From positions 186,001 to 250,000 of the forward strand of contig CM035312.1 in assembly GCA_002900995.3 (NCBI GenBank): a stretch of 64,000 bases of DNA, in the 5' to 3' direction. The position numbers were made by a program, and so were the translations under genes. The stretch is from Ganoderma boninense. Lineage: Eukaryota; Basidiomycota; Agaricomycetes; Polyporales; Polyporaceae. Every line of letters begins with the position of its first letter. Position 1 is the stretch's first letter. The notes under the pieces are model-generated. The model was not told where the DNA came from. It saw only the letters and a list, made by a program, of their open reading frames with translations, and searched no databases. Shown in pieces: positions 10,441 to 20,912 of this stretch.

Positions 10441-13400
10441 ATGTCTTACAAGCCGACGAAGTCGGGTGCGCGGACCTCTCGCGAGGTGGCCGGCACGGAA
10501 CATTCTGACGCAGCGCGTCACGATCCAGTTGAACTGGAGGCATCCGGTGAGTTGCCTCACTCCTTCTTTATACCGACGGAGCCTGGCATGGCTTCGGCAC
10601 GACCTGCTGCCCCGAACGACGCTTGGTCCGACATTGCGTTGGCCACCAAGTGGGGGTTAGCTGAATATGGTCGTGTGCGGGAAGGAGAGAAGGGGAGACG
10701 GGTTACGCGGACGTATACCCGTGCTCTCAAGTCCCGTGGGACGGATGGCGCTAGCGCGACTCCGGGGGCTCACGTTGGACAGGATAGGTCGCGCGGCGAG
10801 CATGCCGCGGCGACGACTCCGGCGAGCGGGGGTGGGAGGATCACTCTCCCTCCTCTAGAGCCACCTGAGGTGCAGCCTTCTGAGTTGGGCGCATCACAGG
10901 AGATGGAGTCTGGTGGAACGTCTCGGGACCTTGTTTTGAGGCGCTCTTTGGGCGACTTGACAGTCCCGGTGGACAAAGGCGATCGCAGGCTCGTTTTGAG
11001 GCGCTCCACAGGCGACTCGACGGCTTTGCTCGGGGCAGACAGTGGGCTGCTAGCTTTGAGGCGCTTCAAGGGCGACTCGGCGACGCCGCCCCAGCAGGAT
11101 GGACAAGGATGGCATGTCATTGGCCCTGCACTGGGACTGACAGCGCAGGAATTGTCTTGGGAGAGCCTGTGCGATGATGAGGACCAGCTTGGTCCTATCC
11201 CGTCGCACTGGCAGGTCGTCACTACACGCTCCCCTGTACCTACACTGCCCGACGTGAAGGATGCCGGCTCGTCTTTTGTCGACGAATTCTGGCGTGATTA
11301 TGAGTCCACATCGAGTGAGCACGAGGATGACGACGACTGGCAGCACGCAATTGCTGCGTCGATCGAGTCAGCTCAAGCAGAGGCTCGTAGCCGCGATGAG
11401 GGTAGCACGTCGACCTCAGACTCGGAGGGCGACATGTCTGCCATGGCGGTGATTGTGGAGGTTCAAACAAAGACCCCCGTGAAGCCAGAGGGTCTGGACG
11501 GAAGGTACACGGCTACGCAGAAGGAGAAGTCGGTCCCCAGGACGTCGGAGCAGCGCGAGTTCATGCGCGGATTCGTTCGGGGCGACACTGCGCCCCCTCC
11601 GCCTATGCCCAATGCTGCCCAGCGCGCCCACACTGCCGCGACGCCTGAGCCACCTCGACACCGTCCTACAGCTCCTGTCGATCAACCACTGCCATCGTAC
11701 TATCGCAGGGAGGCTTCTCAGCTTCCCGACGGTGGCTGGTATGGTACAGTACCTCTTGCAGGGTCTGGAGGGCGCGGAGGTGGTGGTCAAGGCCCGCCTG
11801 ACTTGCCCAGTGACTCGGATGGCTCGGATACTGCAGAGTCGAGCTCGGACGAGTCGTCTAGTGGCCCCGACGAGTCGCCTTCGGACAGCGACAGTCCCGA
11901 CTCTGATAATAGCGGATCGCCATCCTCGTCGCGTCGGACTCGCCGGAAGAAGCCTAGGAGCCCAGGTGCTCGTGACAAACATCGCCGGCAGACGAAGGAA
12001 CGTCGCCGGGTTCACAAGGCAATGAAGGGCGTTAAGATTAACACACCGTTTGTCTGGAACGGCACGCCGAACATTGACTTGTTCGATCATTGGATTTATG
12101 AAGTTGAGACTTGGGCCTTCGTATACGGATTGCCGGACAAGCTCGTACTTCGCCTTATTGTACAGTTTCTATCAGACAAACCTAGCAAATTCTTTATGAA
12201 ACACGTTGCTCCAAGTCTATCTAAGTGGACGCTTCGAGCGTTGTATGATGCATTGTTTAATTATTGCTTCCCAATCGACTTCAAGGCCAGGCTTAGGGCC
12301 CGCTTTGAACGCACGATGCAAGGACGGAACAATGTTCAGGATTTCTTGAGAGAACTGGAGGACCTCGCGAGTCGATTCCCAGATGTAACAGATTTCCAGG
12401 TCACGCAAATCTTTTGGCGTGGCCTACATCAATATATTCGATTGTATCTAATCGAACAAGGTCTGAACCCCGAGCGCACGCAGCTCAAGAAGCTCGTGAA
12501 GCACGCCGTTCGACGTGAGGAAGCCTACGAGACAGCGCGTCGTGAAGAGCGCATGTTCGAGGGCCAAGTGCCCGGACGGACATGGGGACGCTTCGCGTCC
12601 CGGACCACTGGTCCTGTTCCATATGACCCGTCTCGTTCCCAAGCCCGCGCGGACGGCGCGCGTTCTGAGCGACCACGGCCCGGGCCGTCTAAAAGTCCCC
12701 AGGCTCCAAAGCCTAACAATATGGGTAGCGGTGGCCCAAATGGCCGGAACAATGCTCAGAGGTCTGGTGGAAAGGATAATCGTCAGCGCGGCAAGCCGTC
12801 AAATGGAGGGCGGCGCGAACTTACAAAAGAGAAGTTGGCAGAGTTGCGCGAGGCCAAAAAGTGCTTCTATTGCGAAGAAGCCGGACACCAGAGCCACAAC
12901 TGCCCAGAGAGACACAAGGCGAAGGCACCAGCCGAGCCCAGTGTTCGGGCGAGCTCTATACGTTTTGCTGGCTTGGAAGCCATGGCGGCGCGTGCTCGCG
13001 AGGCCGATGCCCCTGAAGTGCAACTCGGGGCGGTTCGTATCCCTATAGAGGTTGGTCATATGTCAGACATAGACTCAGAGCTCGAAGAAGACCAATACTT
13101 CTCTTGCCGAGAGTCCCTGACAAGTGACGATGACTCTAGCTCAGTCTTGTCGTTCCCGTCTAGCGATGGGGCTTGGTACACGTCTGAGGACGAGATGTCA
13201 GAGCCACCCTACTCGACATCTGACAAGGCGGAGGCTGAGGACTTCCGCTGCTCCTATGGCGAGCAGCCAAGTGCGTGGCCGACACGCACGCATCTCAATG
13301 ACGCGGTTCGGGAACTATCTGTCATGTTTGCCAGCGCACACGATCCCCAGGAAGCCATCGATGCTGGGATTGATCCTGCTCACCGCTTTGAGTACTATGC

Positions 13401-16400
13401 GGACGGTGACTGTATTGAGATAACCGACACAGTTCGCGACCGGGCGGACTGGCGGTTCCCGTACCAGTACAGCGTCACATGCGACGAGCTCGAAATCTTT
13501 GGCTGGGGCGCACCTGAAATCATTCAGGGAGAATGGGATTCCTGGGTCGACGCCCCCGGGCTTGAGGAATGGGGCACTGGTTTTCCGGTCACGGGTGTTG
13601 CGGACGGGTACCATCCTGCGCAATATTGGTTGCAGGCACGCTTGAACGCGCAGGCGGCACAGGATTACCGCGAAATAAATGGCATGCCAACGCTGTTAAG
13701 GGTCGTACCGGATGAGCTTGGCTACCGAGTGCAGTCGTTAATAAGTAATGACGCTTACTTGGTATCCCATAATGATATTCACCAACCGGATTTTCATTTG
13801 CGTGGTGCCTTGGAGGGCACCCTTGAAGGTTTCTCTGGTGAGGACCTTCGGTACAGGCTGCAGGCAAAGGCACGCCGACGTCGAAGACGACTCGCCCTTC
13901 TGCTCTGCACGACGCAGGCTGGAAAGCCTCGATCTAAGGGTGCAAAGTCAGCAGACTCGCCACGGGACACCATCTACGCGGTCGAACGGACTGCGATGCG
14001 TACCAAGGACTTCACGCGGAGCATTCCAAAGCCGATCGTGGTGGCCGTCCGGGTTGCGGGCAAGCCATGCCGCGCACTGCTTGATACAGGCTCAATGGCT
14101 GACTTTATGTCCACGACACTAGTTGATCAGCTAGGCCTGCAAAAGGAGATCCTCGCGAAACCCTTACCAGTGCAGTTAGCAGTCCACGGCTCCCATTCGA
14201 AGATAAATTGTTCAGTCACGGCGGATTTTGAGTACCAGGGTATCGCTGGCAAACGGCGGTTCGATGTTGCCAATCTCGACAGTTATGACTTGATCCTCGG
14301 AACCCCGTTCTTGTTCCAGCATCAGGTCGCGATTGCCTGGAACCCGACGAGGGTTTCCGTCGGGTCACTTGAACCATTGGATGTCCGTGGCGAGGACATA
14401 GCTGTCGTCTCTTCAGCAGCTGCGGAAATATTCGAAGACGAGCTCGAGAAGCTGCGGGACGAACTTAGGCACGATGCGGCGGACTTGTGCCAGGATGGTG
14501 CAAGAGCGGCGTTGCCGCCTCTACGGGATGTGAACCATTCAATTCCGCTGATCGACGACTCGAAAGTGTACTCCTGGCGACCATCGAAGTGTCCTGAGGC
14601 TTTGCTCCCGCAATGGAAGGAAAAGAAGGCTGCGTACCTCGAGTCCGGCCGCTGGCAGCTGGCATCTGGCGTGAATGCGTCGCCCATGCTCATGATCAAG
14701 AAACCACCGCGCGACGACGGCATAGTGCGTCTGCGGACGGTCGTGGATAAGCGTGAGCAAAACGCTAACACGCATAAGCTGGCGGCGCCGCTCCCAGACA
14801 TCGACGGAATACTGCGAAATGTTGTAAAGCATAAGTATCGCAGCATAATAGATGGGAAAGATGCGTACGAGCAGATTCGCGTGGTGCCCGAGCATGTATC
14901 TAGGACACTATTCACGACGCCGGATGGCACGATGGTCAGCTTGGTGTTGCAGCAAGGGGATATAAATGGCCCAGCTACATACCAGGCAGTTATGAACCAC
15001 ATTTTTGCGCCATACATTGGCGTATTCATGGATGTGTACCTCGACGACATTGTGATTTATTCAAACACTATTGAAGATCATATGCGCCACGTACGGATTG
15101 TGTTCGATATCCTGCGACGTGAGAGATTCTTCCTTGGAGCAGACAAAATGAACTTCTTTGCGAAGAAGCTCAAGCTGCTGGGGCATATCCTAGACGACAA
15201 AGGGATCGCGATGGACCCGCACAAGGTCGATTCCGTCGTGAACTGGAAGCTGCCAACGAACAAGTCGCTTCTCAGCAGCTTCCTCGGCGCAGTGGGATTC
15301 CTCGCACCTGATTGCGAGGGTATTCGCATTCCTATGGCTGTCCTGTCCCAGCTGGCTAGTCCGTCGAGGCCCTGGCATTGGACCGACACCCATCAGCGTG
15401 CGTTTGATCAGGTGAAGGATACGGTACATAAGTGGAGACATAATCGACGCACCGCGCTCGATTATAAAGATGACGCTCCATGTATCAACCTCGTAACGGA
15501 CGCTTCGTTGACGGGGGCTAGTGGTTATATCAGCCAAGGGAATGACTTGATGACAGCGCGGGTGGTCACCTTCTGGTCAGGCAAATTCAACTCAGCGCAG
15601 CAGAATTACCCTGTTCATGAACAGGAGTTGTTGGCCATCGTCGAGTCCTTGAGGCGCTTTCGCCCGCTCTTGTACGGGGCGAAGTTCCGGATTTGTACCG
15701 ATCATCGCGCACTGGAACATCTCATGCGTCAGCGGAACTTGTCTCCGAGACAAAACCGGTGGATGGATGTACTGAATGAATTTGATTTCACGGTGCACTA
15801 TATTCCCGGAGAGACGAACTTACTGGCGGACGCATTGTCTCGTATATACAGTAACGAGCCGATTGGCATCGTTCGCACGACTTCGGAGTTCGTGGGTGAT
15901 GATGGCAGTGGGCATCGCATCGACCGCGAGCACTTGCCCCCGGACATTCTTCGTCCGTTGTACACGGGGGCAGCGGCGGTTATCGACTTCACGCCCCGGC
16001 GTTCTTCGCGGATAGCCCAGAACCCGAAGCCCGCGGGGGCTTATCGTGCGATGCACGAAGGCCAGCCGCTGCAGGACGGACAAGCAGAGGCGGAGACACG
16101 CTCGTTGGACGACACAGAGGTAGAGCTTGACCTCGACATTGAGGATGAGGACTTACAACCTCAATCCGACGTGCTCGCGCCTGTGGACGAGCCTCCGAGG
16201 CCTGCGGCGTCGCCTCCGCTGCGAGGACAGCCTAGCGTGGTATCCACAGCGAGCGAGCTCGGCATGCAACTCCCGAGTGGCTTGCGGGGTCGCTACACCG
16301 AAGACACGTTCTTCCGCAAGATTGTGGCCGCGCCAGGCGAGTTCCCGCACTTTGAGTACACGGATGGTTTACTGTACAAAAAGCAGGGTAGTGCATACCT

Positions 16401-19008
16401 GCTTTGCGTCCCAGACGTCCGTGTAGGTTCGAGACGGCTTCGAGAAGTCCTGATTCGCCATGCTCACTCGATATTGGCGCATCTAGGATCGAGGAAAACC
16501 CTCGAATACCTGCGTTCGGAGGTGTGGTGGCCGGAGCTCGTGCGCGATACAACCGAGTATTGCAAGACGTGCGGCGTTTGCGCGACTACGAAGTCAGTAC
16601 CCGCGCGTCCGCTTGGCCTGCTCCGTCCTCTCCAAGTGCCTCGCCGGCCTTGGCAGTATGTCGGCATTGATTTTGTGGGTCCCTTGCCGGGTTCCTCGAA
16701 CCGGCATGGCGAATTTGACATGATCTGTGTGATCATTGACTTGTTAACGTCGATGGTTCATCTCGTCCCCACGAAACAGACTTACGGCGCAGTAGAAATG
16801 GCTGAGGTGGTCTTCGAGCACGTATACAAATTGCATGGCCTGCCAGAACGCATTATCAGTGATCGAGACTCGCTTTTTACAAGCACGTTCTGGAAAGCGC
16901 TGCATGAACGACTTGGCACCGAGCTCAGGCTCTCGTCGTCATACCACCCACAAACTGACGGGGCTACCGAGCGCGCAAACCGCACGATGACCCAAATGTT
17001 GCGGCAGTGTGTCCATCCGGATCAGAAGGACTGGGTGCAGCGGCTGCCCGCCGTCGAGCTCGCGATGAATATGGCCCGCTCAGACACAACGGGCTTCTCG
17101 CCGTTTTACTTGAACTACGGTCAGATGCCGCGTTCGCTGGTCTGGGAGTCCGAATCCGAGTATCCGGGCGTTCAGGCGTTCGCGCAGCGGATGAAAGAGG
17201 CGATCATGGCGGCCCATGACTCGATAATTGCGGCGCGGACCTCACAGGTCATTCAGGCGAACAAAAAGCGCCGCCCCGCAACATTCAAGGTTGGTGATCT
17301 GGTCTACTTGTCGACCAAGAACCTCTCCGTTCTGAAGGGTCGCGCTAGGAAGCTAGCACCGAAGTATCTGGGCCCCTTCCCGATCACACAGGAAGTGACG
17401 GAGGGCGCGACGTACCGTCTAGATCTCCCGCATGAGATGCGTGCGAAGGGACTCGTGAACGCATTCCATGCCTCGCTTCTGAGGCCGCACTTCCCCAACG
17501 ACGACAGGAGGTTCCCGGGTCGCCAATTTCACCAGTTGCCTGGCTTTGGTGACCACCCCCGGGAATGGGCAGTCGATCGAATCCTTTCACATGTTGGACG
17601 CGGTACCGAGGCGGAATTTGAGGTACAATGGTCGACAGGGGACGTGACTTGGGCTCCGTACGCCGACGTCAAACACTTGCAGCCATTGGTGCAATATTAC
17701 GAGGCCCTGGGCATCCCAGGCGTGCGTCAGCTGCATGATAATCGTCCAGCCAATGACGACTTGCCTGGCGCGGTTGAGGGAAAACCCACTGTTCAAATTT
17801 CTTCGATCAGGGTGGCATCGGTGACGTTCCCGGGTTGTGAGGGCGCATCAGGTGGATTACGGGGTGACGAGGACAGGCGGGGCTCGACTGGGCCTGTTGC
17901 TCCTAAAAGGTGGGGCAACAGTCAGTTTGCTGAAACCCACCTTCTCGCTCCCGCCCCTCTCGTCGCGATGGCTCCTCCCCCTCCTCCTCATCCTTGGACT
18001 GCCGACGACGCAGTGCGCTGGCCGCGCTACGCTCGAGCATTACTCGCATGGACTCGAGGCCGCGGAAACCACCCAGGCGACACACCACCCGGATACCGCG
18101 AGCACTACAGACTCCAACAGGAGTACGCGCCGCTCCCCGAGGACTTCAACAGGCCTGGCCCCAGGGGCGCACCTCAGGCTGTCGCCGACGCTCCCCTCCT
18201 CCCCCAGCAGACCTCAGCTCCGGCGGTCAACATGTCGGACGAAGCGTTCCGCATGTGGCTGTCCCACACCGCCGAGGTGAACGCCAATATCACCCAGTTC
18301 GCCCGCGAGTCCGCGCAGATGCTCGGGAGAGCCACTCACCTTGCTCAACCTCCTCCCCACAACTTCGCGCCGGTCGCACCTCGCGCTATGCGTAACCCGC
18401 CGTGGCGTGACGATCGCCCGGGCATGGGCCGTGGGGCCTTTGTCGGCGGCCGAGGAGGATTCCGTGGAGGACGTGGCGGTTACCCTGGAGCCCGTGGAGG
18501 ACGGGCAGGTGGACGGTTCGGTGGTGGAGGCCGTGGTGGGTTGCCCCACGGCCGTGCGGAACCCCGCAACTCCCATCGTGGCCGCCATGGAGGCCTTCGA
18601 GGTGGTCGTGGAGGTGCTGGGAGGGCGCCTCAGCAGCCTGCTCCAGTGGCTCTTGTCGACCGCATCGATGGTCGCGTCGATGCGCCTGCCCAAGACGGTC
18701 AGAAGAAGGACCGTAAGCGCGGGCAGAAGGGCGGTCAGAAGCGTAGCCGTGGGCAGCCGGACAACGGCACCGGCGGGTCCGGTGGTGAGTGGCCATCGGA
18801 AGCTGATCCGTTCATGGCTCACATCGTTGATCGCCTCGTTGACCTCTTCGGCGGCGTAGCCATAGAGTCGACCGCGGATGCAGACAAGGACGACGACGCT
18901 GTCTCGCTCGGCACTGGCGAAGATGTCGACATGGAGCAGCCCGAGGCTGGTCCATCCACCGGAGGAATCGGGTTCGGTGCCCCGGATGGCATGGGTTTCT
19001 GTGGTTGA
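10441..19008 (+). CDS. Gag-Pol polyprotein with chromodomain and RGG extension
   Basis: A single 2855-residue frame starting MSYKPTKSGARTSREV. An acidic, Ser-rich N-terminal region (to about 530) contains three LRR-x-x-GD repeats near 165-215. Gag follows (about 535-720), then a CCHC knuckle CFYCEEAGHQSHNC at 808. The protease motif LLDTGS has its Asp at 1215. Reverse transcriptase has YLDD at 1533-1536. RNase H starts with VTDAS (Asp 1687) and contains HEQELLAI and CTDHRAL. Integrase has an HHCC finger from about 2005 and D2077, D2141, E2177, a D-D35-E spacing. A chromodomain covers about 2375-2425. The last 400 residues are unusual: a Pro-rich region, an RGG/GRGG-rich region (about 2663-2735), a basic patch and an acidic tail. 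All catalytic residues checked are intact. There is no separate gag and no frameshift signal, so Gag and Pol would be made in equal amounts unless processed later. Confidence 0.96.
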   Translation: MSYKPTKSGARTSREVAGTEHSDAARHDPVELEASGELPHSFFIPTEPGMASARPAAPNDAWSDIALATKWGLAEYGRVREGEKGRRVTRTYTRALKSRGTDGASATPGAHVGQDRSRGEHAAATTPASGGGRITLPPLEPPEVQPSELGASQEMESGGTSRDLVLRRSLGDLTVPVDKGDRRLVLRRSTGDSTALLGADSGLLALRRFKGDSATPPQQDGQGWHVIGPALGLTAQELSWESLCDDEDQLGPIPSHWQVVTTRSPVPTLPDVKDAGSSFVDEFWRDYESTSSEHEDDDDWQHAIAASIESAQAEARSRDEGSTSTSDSEGDMSAMAVIVEVQTKTPVKPEGLDGRYTATQKEKSVPRTSEQREFMRGFVRGDTAPPPPMPNAAQRAHTAATPEPPRHRPTAPVDQPLPSYYRREASQLPDGGWYGTVPLAGSGGRGGGGQGPPDLPSDSDGSDTAESSSDESSSGPDESPSDSDSPDSDNSGSPSSSRRTRRKKPRSPGARDKHRRQTKERRRVHKAMKGVKINTPFVWNGTPNIDLFDHWIYEVETWAFVYGLPDKLVLRLIVQFLSDKPSKFFMKHVAPSLSKWTLRALYDALFNYCFPIDFKARLRARFERTMQGRNNVQDFLRELEDLASRFPDVTDFQVTQIFWRGLHQYIRLYLIEQGLNPERTQLKKLVKHAVRREEAYETARREERMFEGQVPGRTWGRFASRTTGPVPYDPSRSQARADGARSERPRPGPSKSPQAPKPNNMGSGGPNGRNNAQRSGGKDNRQRGKPSNGGRRELTKEKLAELREAKKCFYCEEAGHQSHNCPERHKAKAPAEPSVRASSIRFAGLEAMAARAREADAPEVQLGAVRIPIEVGHMSDIDSELEEDQYFSCRESLTSDDDSSSVLSFPSSDGAWYTSEDEMSEPPYSTSDKAEAEDFRCSYGEQPSAWPTRTHLNDAVRELSVMFASAHDPQEAIDAGIDPAHRFEYYADGDCIEITDTVRDRADWRFPYQYSVTCDELEIFGWGAPEIIQGEWDSWVDAPGLEEWGTGFPVTGVADGYHPAQYWLQARLNAQAAQDYREINGMPTLLRVVPDELGYRVQSLISNDAYLVSHNDIHQPDFHLRGALEGTLEGFSGEDLRYRLQAKARRRRRRLALLLCTTQAGKPRSKGAKSADSPRDTIYAVERTAMRTKDFTRSIPKPIVVAVRVAGKPCRALLDTGSMADFMSTTLVDQLGLQKEILAKPLPVQLAVHGSHSKINCSVTADFEYQGIAGKRRFDVANLDSYDLILGTPFLFQHQVAIAWNPTRVSVGSLEPLDVRGEDIAVVSSAAAEIFEDELEKLRDELRHDAADLCQDGARAALPPLRDVNHSIPLIDDSKVYSWRPSKCPEALLPQWKEKKAAYLESGRWQLASGVNASPMLMIKKPPRDDGIVRLRTVVDKREQNANTHKLAAPLPDIDGILRNVVKHKYRSIIDGKDAYEQIRVVPEHVSRTLFTTPDGTMVSLVLQQGDINGPATYQAVMNHIFAPYIGVFMDVYLDDIVIYSNTIEDHMRHVRIVFDILRRERFFLGADKMNFFAKKLKLLGHILDDKGIAMDPHKVDSVVNWKLPTNKSLLSSFLGAVGFLAPDCEGIRIPMAVLSQLASPSRPWHWTDTHQRAFDQVKDTVHKWRHNRRTALDYKDDAPCINLVTDASLTGASGYISQGNDLMTARVVTFWSGKFNSAQQNYPVHEQELLAIVESLRRFRPLLYGAKFRICTDHRALEHLMRQRNLSPRQNRWMDVLNEFDFTVHYIPGETNLLADALSRIYSNEPIGIVRTTSEFVGDDGSGHRIDREHLPPDILRPLYTGAAAVIDFTPRRSSRIAQNPKPAGAYRAMHEGQPLQDGQAEAETRSLDDTEVELDLDIEDEDLQPQSDVLAPVDEPPRPAASPPLRGQPSVVSTASELGMQLPSGLRGRYTEDTFFRKIVAAPGEFPHFEYTDGLLYKKQGSAYLLCVPDVRVGSRRLREVLIRHAHSILAHLGSRKTLEYLRSEVWWPELVRDTTEYCKTCGVCATTKSVPARPLGLLRPLQVPRRPWQYVGIDFVGPLPGSSNRHGEFDMICVIIDLLTSMVHLVPTKQTYGAVEMAEVVFEHVYKLHGLPERIISDRDSLFTSTFWKALHERLGTELRLSSSYHPQTDGATERANRTMTQMLRQCVHPDQKDWVQRLPAVELAMNMARSDTTGFSPFYLNYGQMPRSLVWESESEYPGVQAFAQRMKEAIMAAHDSIIAARTSQVIQANKKRRPATFKVGDLVYLSTKNLSVLKGRARKLAPKYLGPFPITQEVTEGATYRLDLPHEMRAKGLVNAFHASLLRPHFPNDDRRFPGRQFHQLPGFGDHPREWAVDRILSHVGRGTEAEFEVQWSTGDVTWAPYADVKHLQPLVQYYEALGIPGVRQLHDNRPANDDLPGAVEGKPTVQISSIRVASVTFPGCEGASGGLRGDEDRRGSTGPVAPKRWGNSQFAETHLLAPAPLVAMAPPPPPHPWTADDAVRWPRYARALLAWTRGRGNHPGDTPPGYREHYRLQQEYAPLPEDFNRPGPRGAPQAVADAPLLPQQTSAPAVNMSDEAFRMWLSHTAEVNANITQFARESAQMLGRATHLAQPPPHNFAPVAPRAMRNPPWRDDRPGMGRGAFVGGRGGFRGGRGGYPGARGGRAGGRFGGGGRGGLPHGRAEPRNSHRGRHGGLRGGRGGAGRAPQQPAPVALVDRIDGRVDAPAQDGQKKDRKRGQKGGQKRSRGQPDNGTGGSGGEWPSEADPFMAHIVDRLVDLFGGVAIESTADADKDDDAVSLGTGEDVDMEQPEAGPSTGGIGFGAPDGMGFCG

Positions 19009-19087
19009 AAAGAAGTTAGTTTTCGTTCCGTTTCGTACCTTATGCGATGTGTTGCTTGTCGTGATAGGACTCGTTGGCACGAGTCCT

Positions 19088-19097
19088 GGAGGGCGGG
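19088..19097 (+). other. Polypurine tract
   Basis: ggagggcggg abuts the TG of the 3' LTR, the expected place and composition for the plus-strand primer of reverse transcription, apart from one C. Confidence 0.6.
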
Positions 19098-19491
19098 TGT
19101 AAGGGAGCCAGCGCTTCCCCATCCGCATAAGGCAGTTTACTTTCCTATTTGGTTACCTTCCGTATCGGGACGCTCGTCCTCGTATTCCGACCGTCCCTTC
19201 CCCATGTGTTTCTCTCTTTATCCCCTCATTCTATTCCTTTCTCCCCCTCGTTCCCTAGCTACATGACATGGTCTCTCGACACCCTCGGTCTTCTCGGGTG
19301 TCCCTCGTTACTGGCTTACGGTTATATACTAGCTGTATCTACTAGGGGCAGGCCCCAGTTCTTCGAGATACGACGACTTTCCCCACTCACTCGTCTCGTC
19401 TCGATCCTCTCGTGTCTCTCGACGCCTTCGACCCTTAATCGCTTACGCTCAACGCTTCAAGCTCCTCCGTCGAAGACGCCGATAGCTCACA
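19098..19491 (+). repeat. 3' LTR
   Basis: 394 bp, nearly identical to the 5' LTR, ending CTCACA just before the right target duplication. Confidence 0.97.
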
Positions 19492-19496
19492 CAGTC
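19492..19496. repeat. Right target-site duplication CAGTC
   Basis: Perfect match to 9943-9947. Confidence 0.9.
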
Positions 19497-19656
19497 CGCC
19501 TTTCAAGAGCATGCGGATAGTTTGAATTTGGAGTTTTCGACTACTGATACAGATAGAATAGAACATAAAAAAGACCGAGACACAGCTAAGCTACAGTAGG
19601 TGATGACAACCAGACAAAACCCAGAGACGAAGTGGTCGCCGGAAGGTCGGCCGGGG

Positions 19657-20912
19657 CTACGACTCGACGAGGAAGCGATCCATGAAGCGGCGCAAGAACC
19701 CTGTAGACGTCGACATATGTTGGTGTTTCTTGACGGCGGGAGCGGGAGGGGAAGGGCGAGGTGGCGTGTATAACGGACGGGAGAGGTATGGGGCGTGTGC
19801 GAGATCATCCTGAACATCCACCTCCGGCTGCATCTGCTGCGCGCGCAGCTCTGGCGTGACCGGACCAGAGGTCTCGAGCGACGACGACGGCGAGCCCTCG
19901 CGTTGCACTGAGTCCACGTCCCCAATGTCCGAGTTCCCATCCGCATCCTCTTCTCCTGCCTCCGTCGCGATCGGGGACGAGGACGAGGACCAGGGGACAA
20001 AGTACGCCTGGTGGCGCGAGCCGCCGAAATACGACTTGGCGGCGGAGCGGAGGTACTCGTTGCCGGCGGCGATCTCCGCGGGGCGCATGAAAAAGGTGTC
20101 CATGTCCTCGACGGTGGCACGAATCTGCGTGAGCGTGATACGGCGGACGTACTCGCGGCGGAAGATCTGCTGCAGGAGGTAGTTCGCGCCGTCGGAGATG
20201 GGAAGCATCTCGCGCAGGAAGTCGTTGTTTTTCATGTACACGCGGTAGCACGGGTCGCCGGGGCAGGCGTTGTTCCACGGGTTGTGGCCCGAAATCATGG
20301 AAGTGAGGATGACGCCAAGAGCCCAGATATCGTTCGAACGGGTGTTGTATGCGGGGCGGACCATTTCGGCTCCTATGCATTCTGTGGTGGGAGGGTACGT
20401 GAGGACTCTCTTCGGCGTCGCACACTTAGGAGCTGCTTACCTGGGCTCATATATAATGAGCTACCTGCTCCGTATGTTCTTGAGTACAGGTTCGCCGTTG
20501 CCAGCCCGAAGTCGGTGAGGAATAAGCGAGTGCCGTCCTCGTTAACGAGGAAGTTCTCGGGTTTGATATCGCGGTGGTACACGCCCGCCTCGTGGCACGC
20601 CTCGAGCGCGTCAAGCACTTGGAGGAACATGCACCGCACGAAGTCGTCGTCGCCGCGGTATGTACGTCGGGACGAGAGGTATGTGAAAAAGTCGCCCCCT
20701 CGGCAGTAGTCCATGACGAGGAAGAGGTAATATCGGTCCTCGATGACCTTGTGCAGCGTGACGACATTTGGGTGGCCGGAGAGAAGGCGGTGGAACTGGA
20801 TTTCTTGTCGCTGGAGGCCGTACCGCCGAGTACCCCTCTCCGCGCGGATGACGCACTTAACGGCGTACTCGACGTGAGGTGCGGGCGTCGTGGTGTCCTC
20901 GGTGTATCGGCT
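19657..20912 (-). CDS. Ser/Thr protein kinase, N-terminus incomplete
   Basis: Two exons: 20912(or less)-20441 and 20381-19657, joined by a 59-nt intron so that MSP + ECIGAEM reads in frame. Present are the ATP-anchoring Lys in EYAVKCVIR, catalytic loop HRDIKPENFL, TDFGLA and MSPE, followed by NDIWALGVIL and ISGHNPW of the C-lobe and a Ser/Pro-rich tail ending at TAG. It resembles fungal Ran1/Ksp1-like kinases. The glycine-rich loop and any start codon are missing: an in-frame TGA at 20913-20915 closes the frame, and that TGA sits inside one arm of a 32-bp inverted repeat. Either an upstream exon was overlooked or the gene lost its 5' end and is a pseudogene. The retrotransposon 3' LTR ends 165 bp beyond its stop codon, so its 3' UTR is probably altered. 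Confidence 0.75.

Larger units (their letters stand above)
9948..19491 (+). mobile_element. Complete Ty3/gypsy LTR retrotransposon (chromovirus type)
   Basis: A 9.5-kb element is bounded by two 394-bp LTRs starting TGTAAGGGAGCC and ending GATAGCTCACA, flanked by the 5-bp duplication CAGTC. The internal part carries one uninterrupted Gag-Pol frame with domain order Gag, zinc knuckle, protease, reverse transcriptase, RNase H, integrase, chromodomain. This order (RT before integrase) is that of Ty3/gypsy elements, and the chromodomain marks the chromovirus branch. A purine-rich tract precedes the 3' LTR. I found only one difference between the LTRs, so insertion is recent and the element looks competent. 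It lies between a P450 remnant and the 3' end of a minus-strand kinase gene. Confidence 0.97.
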
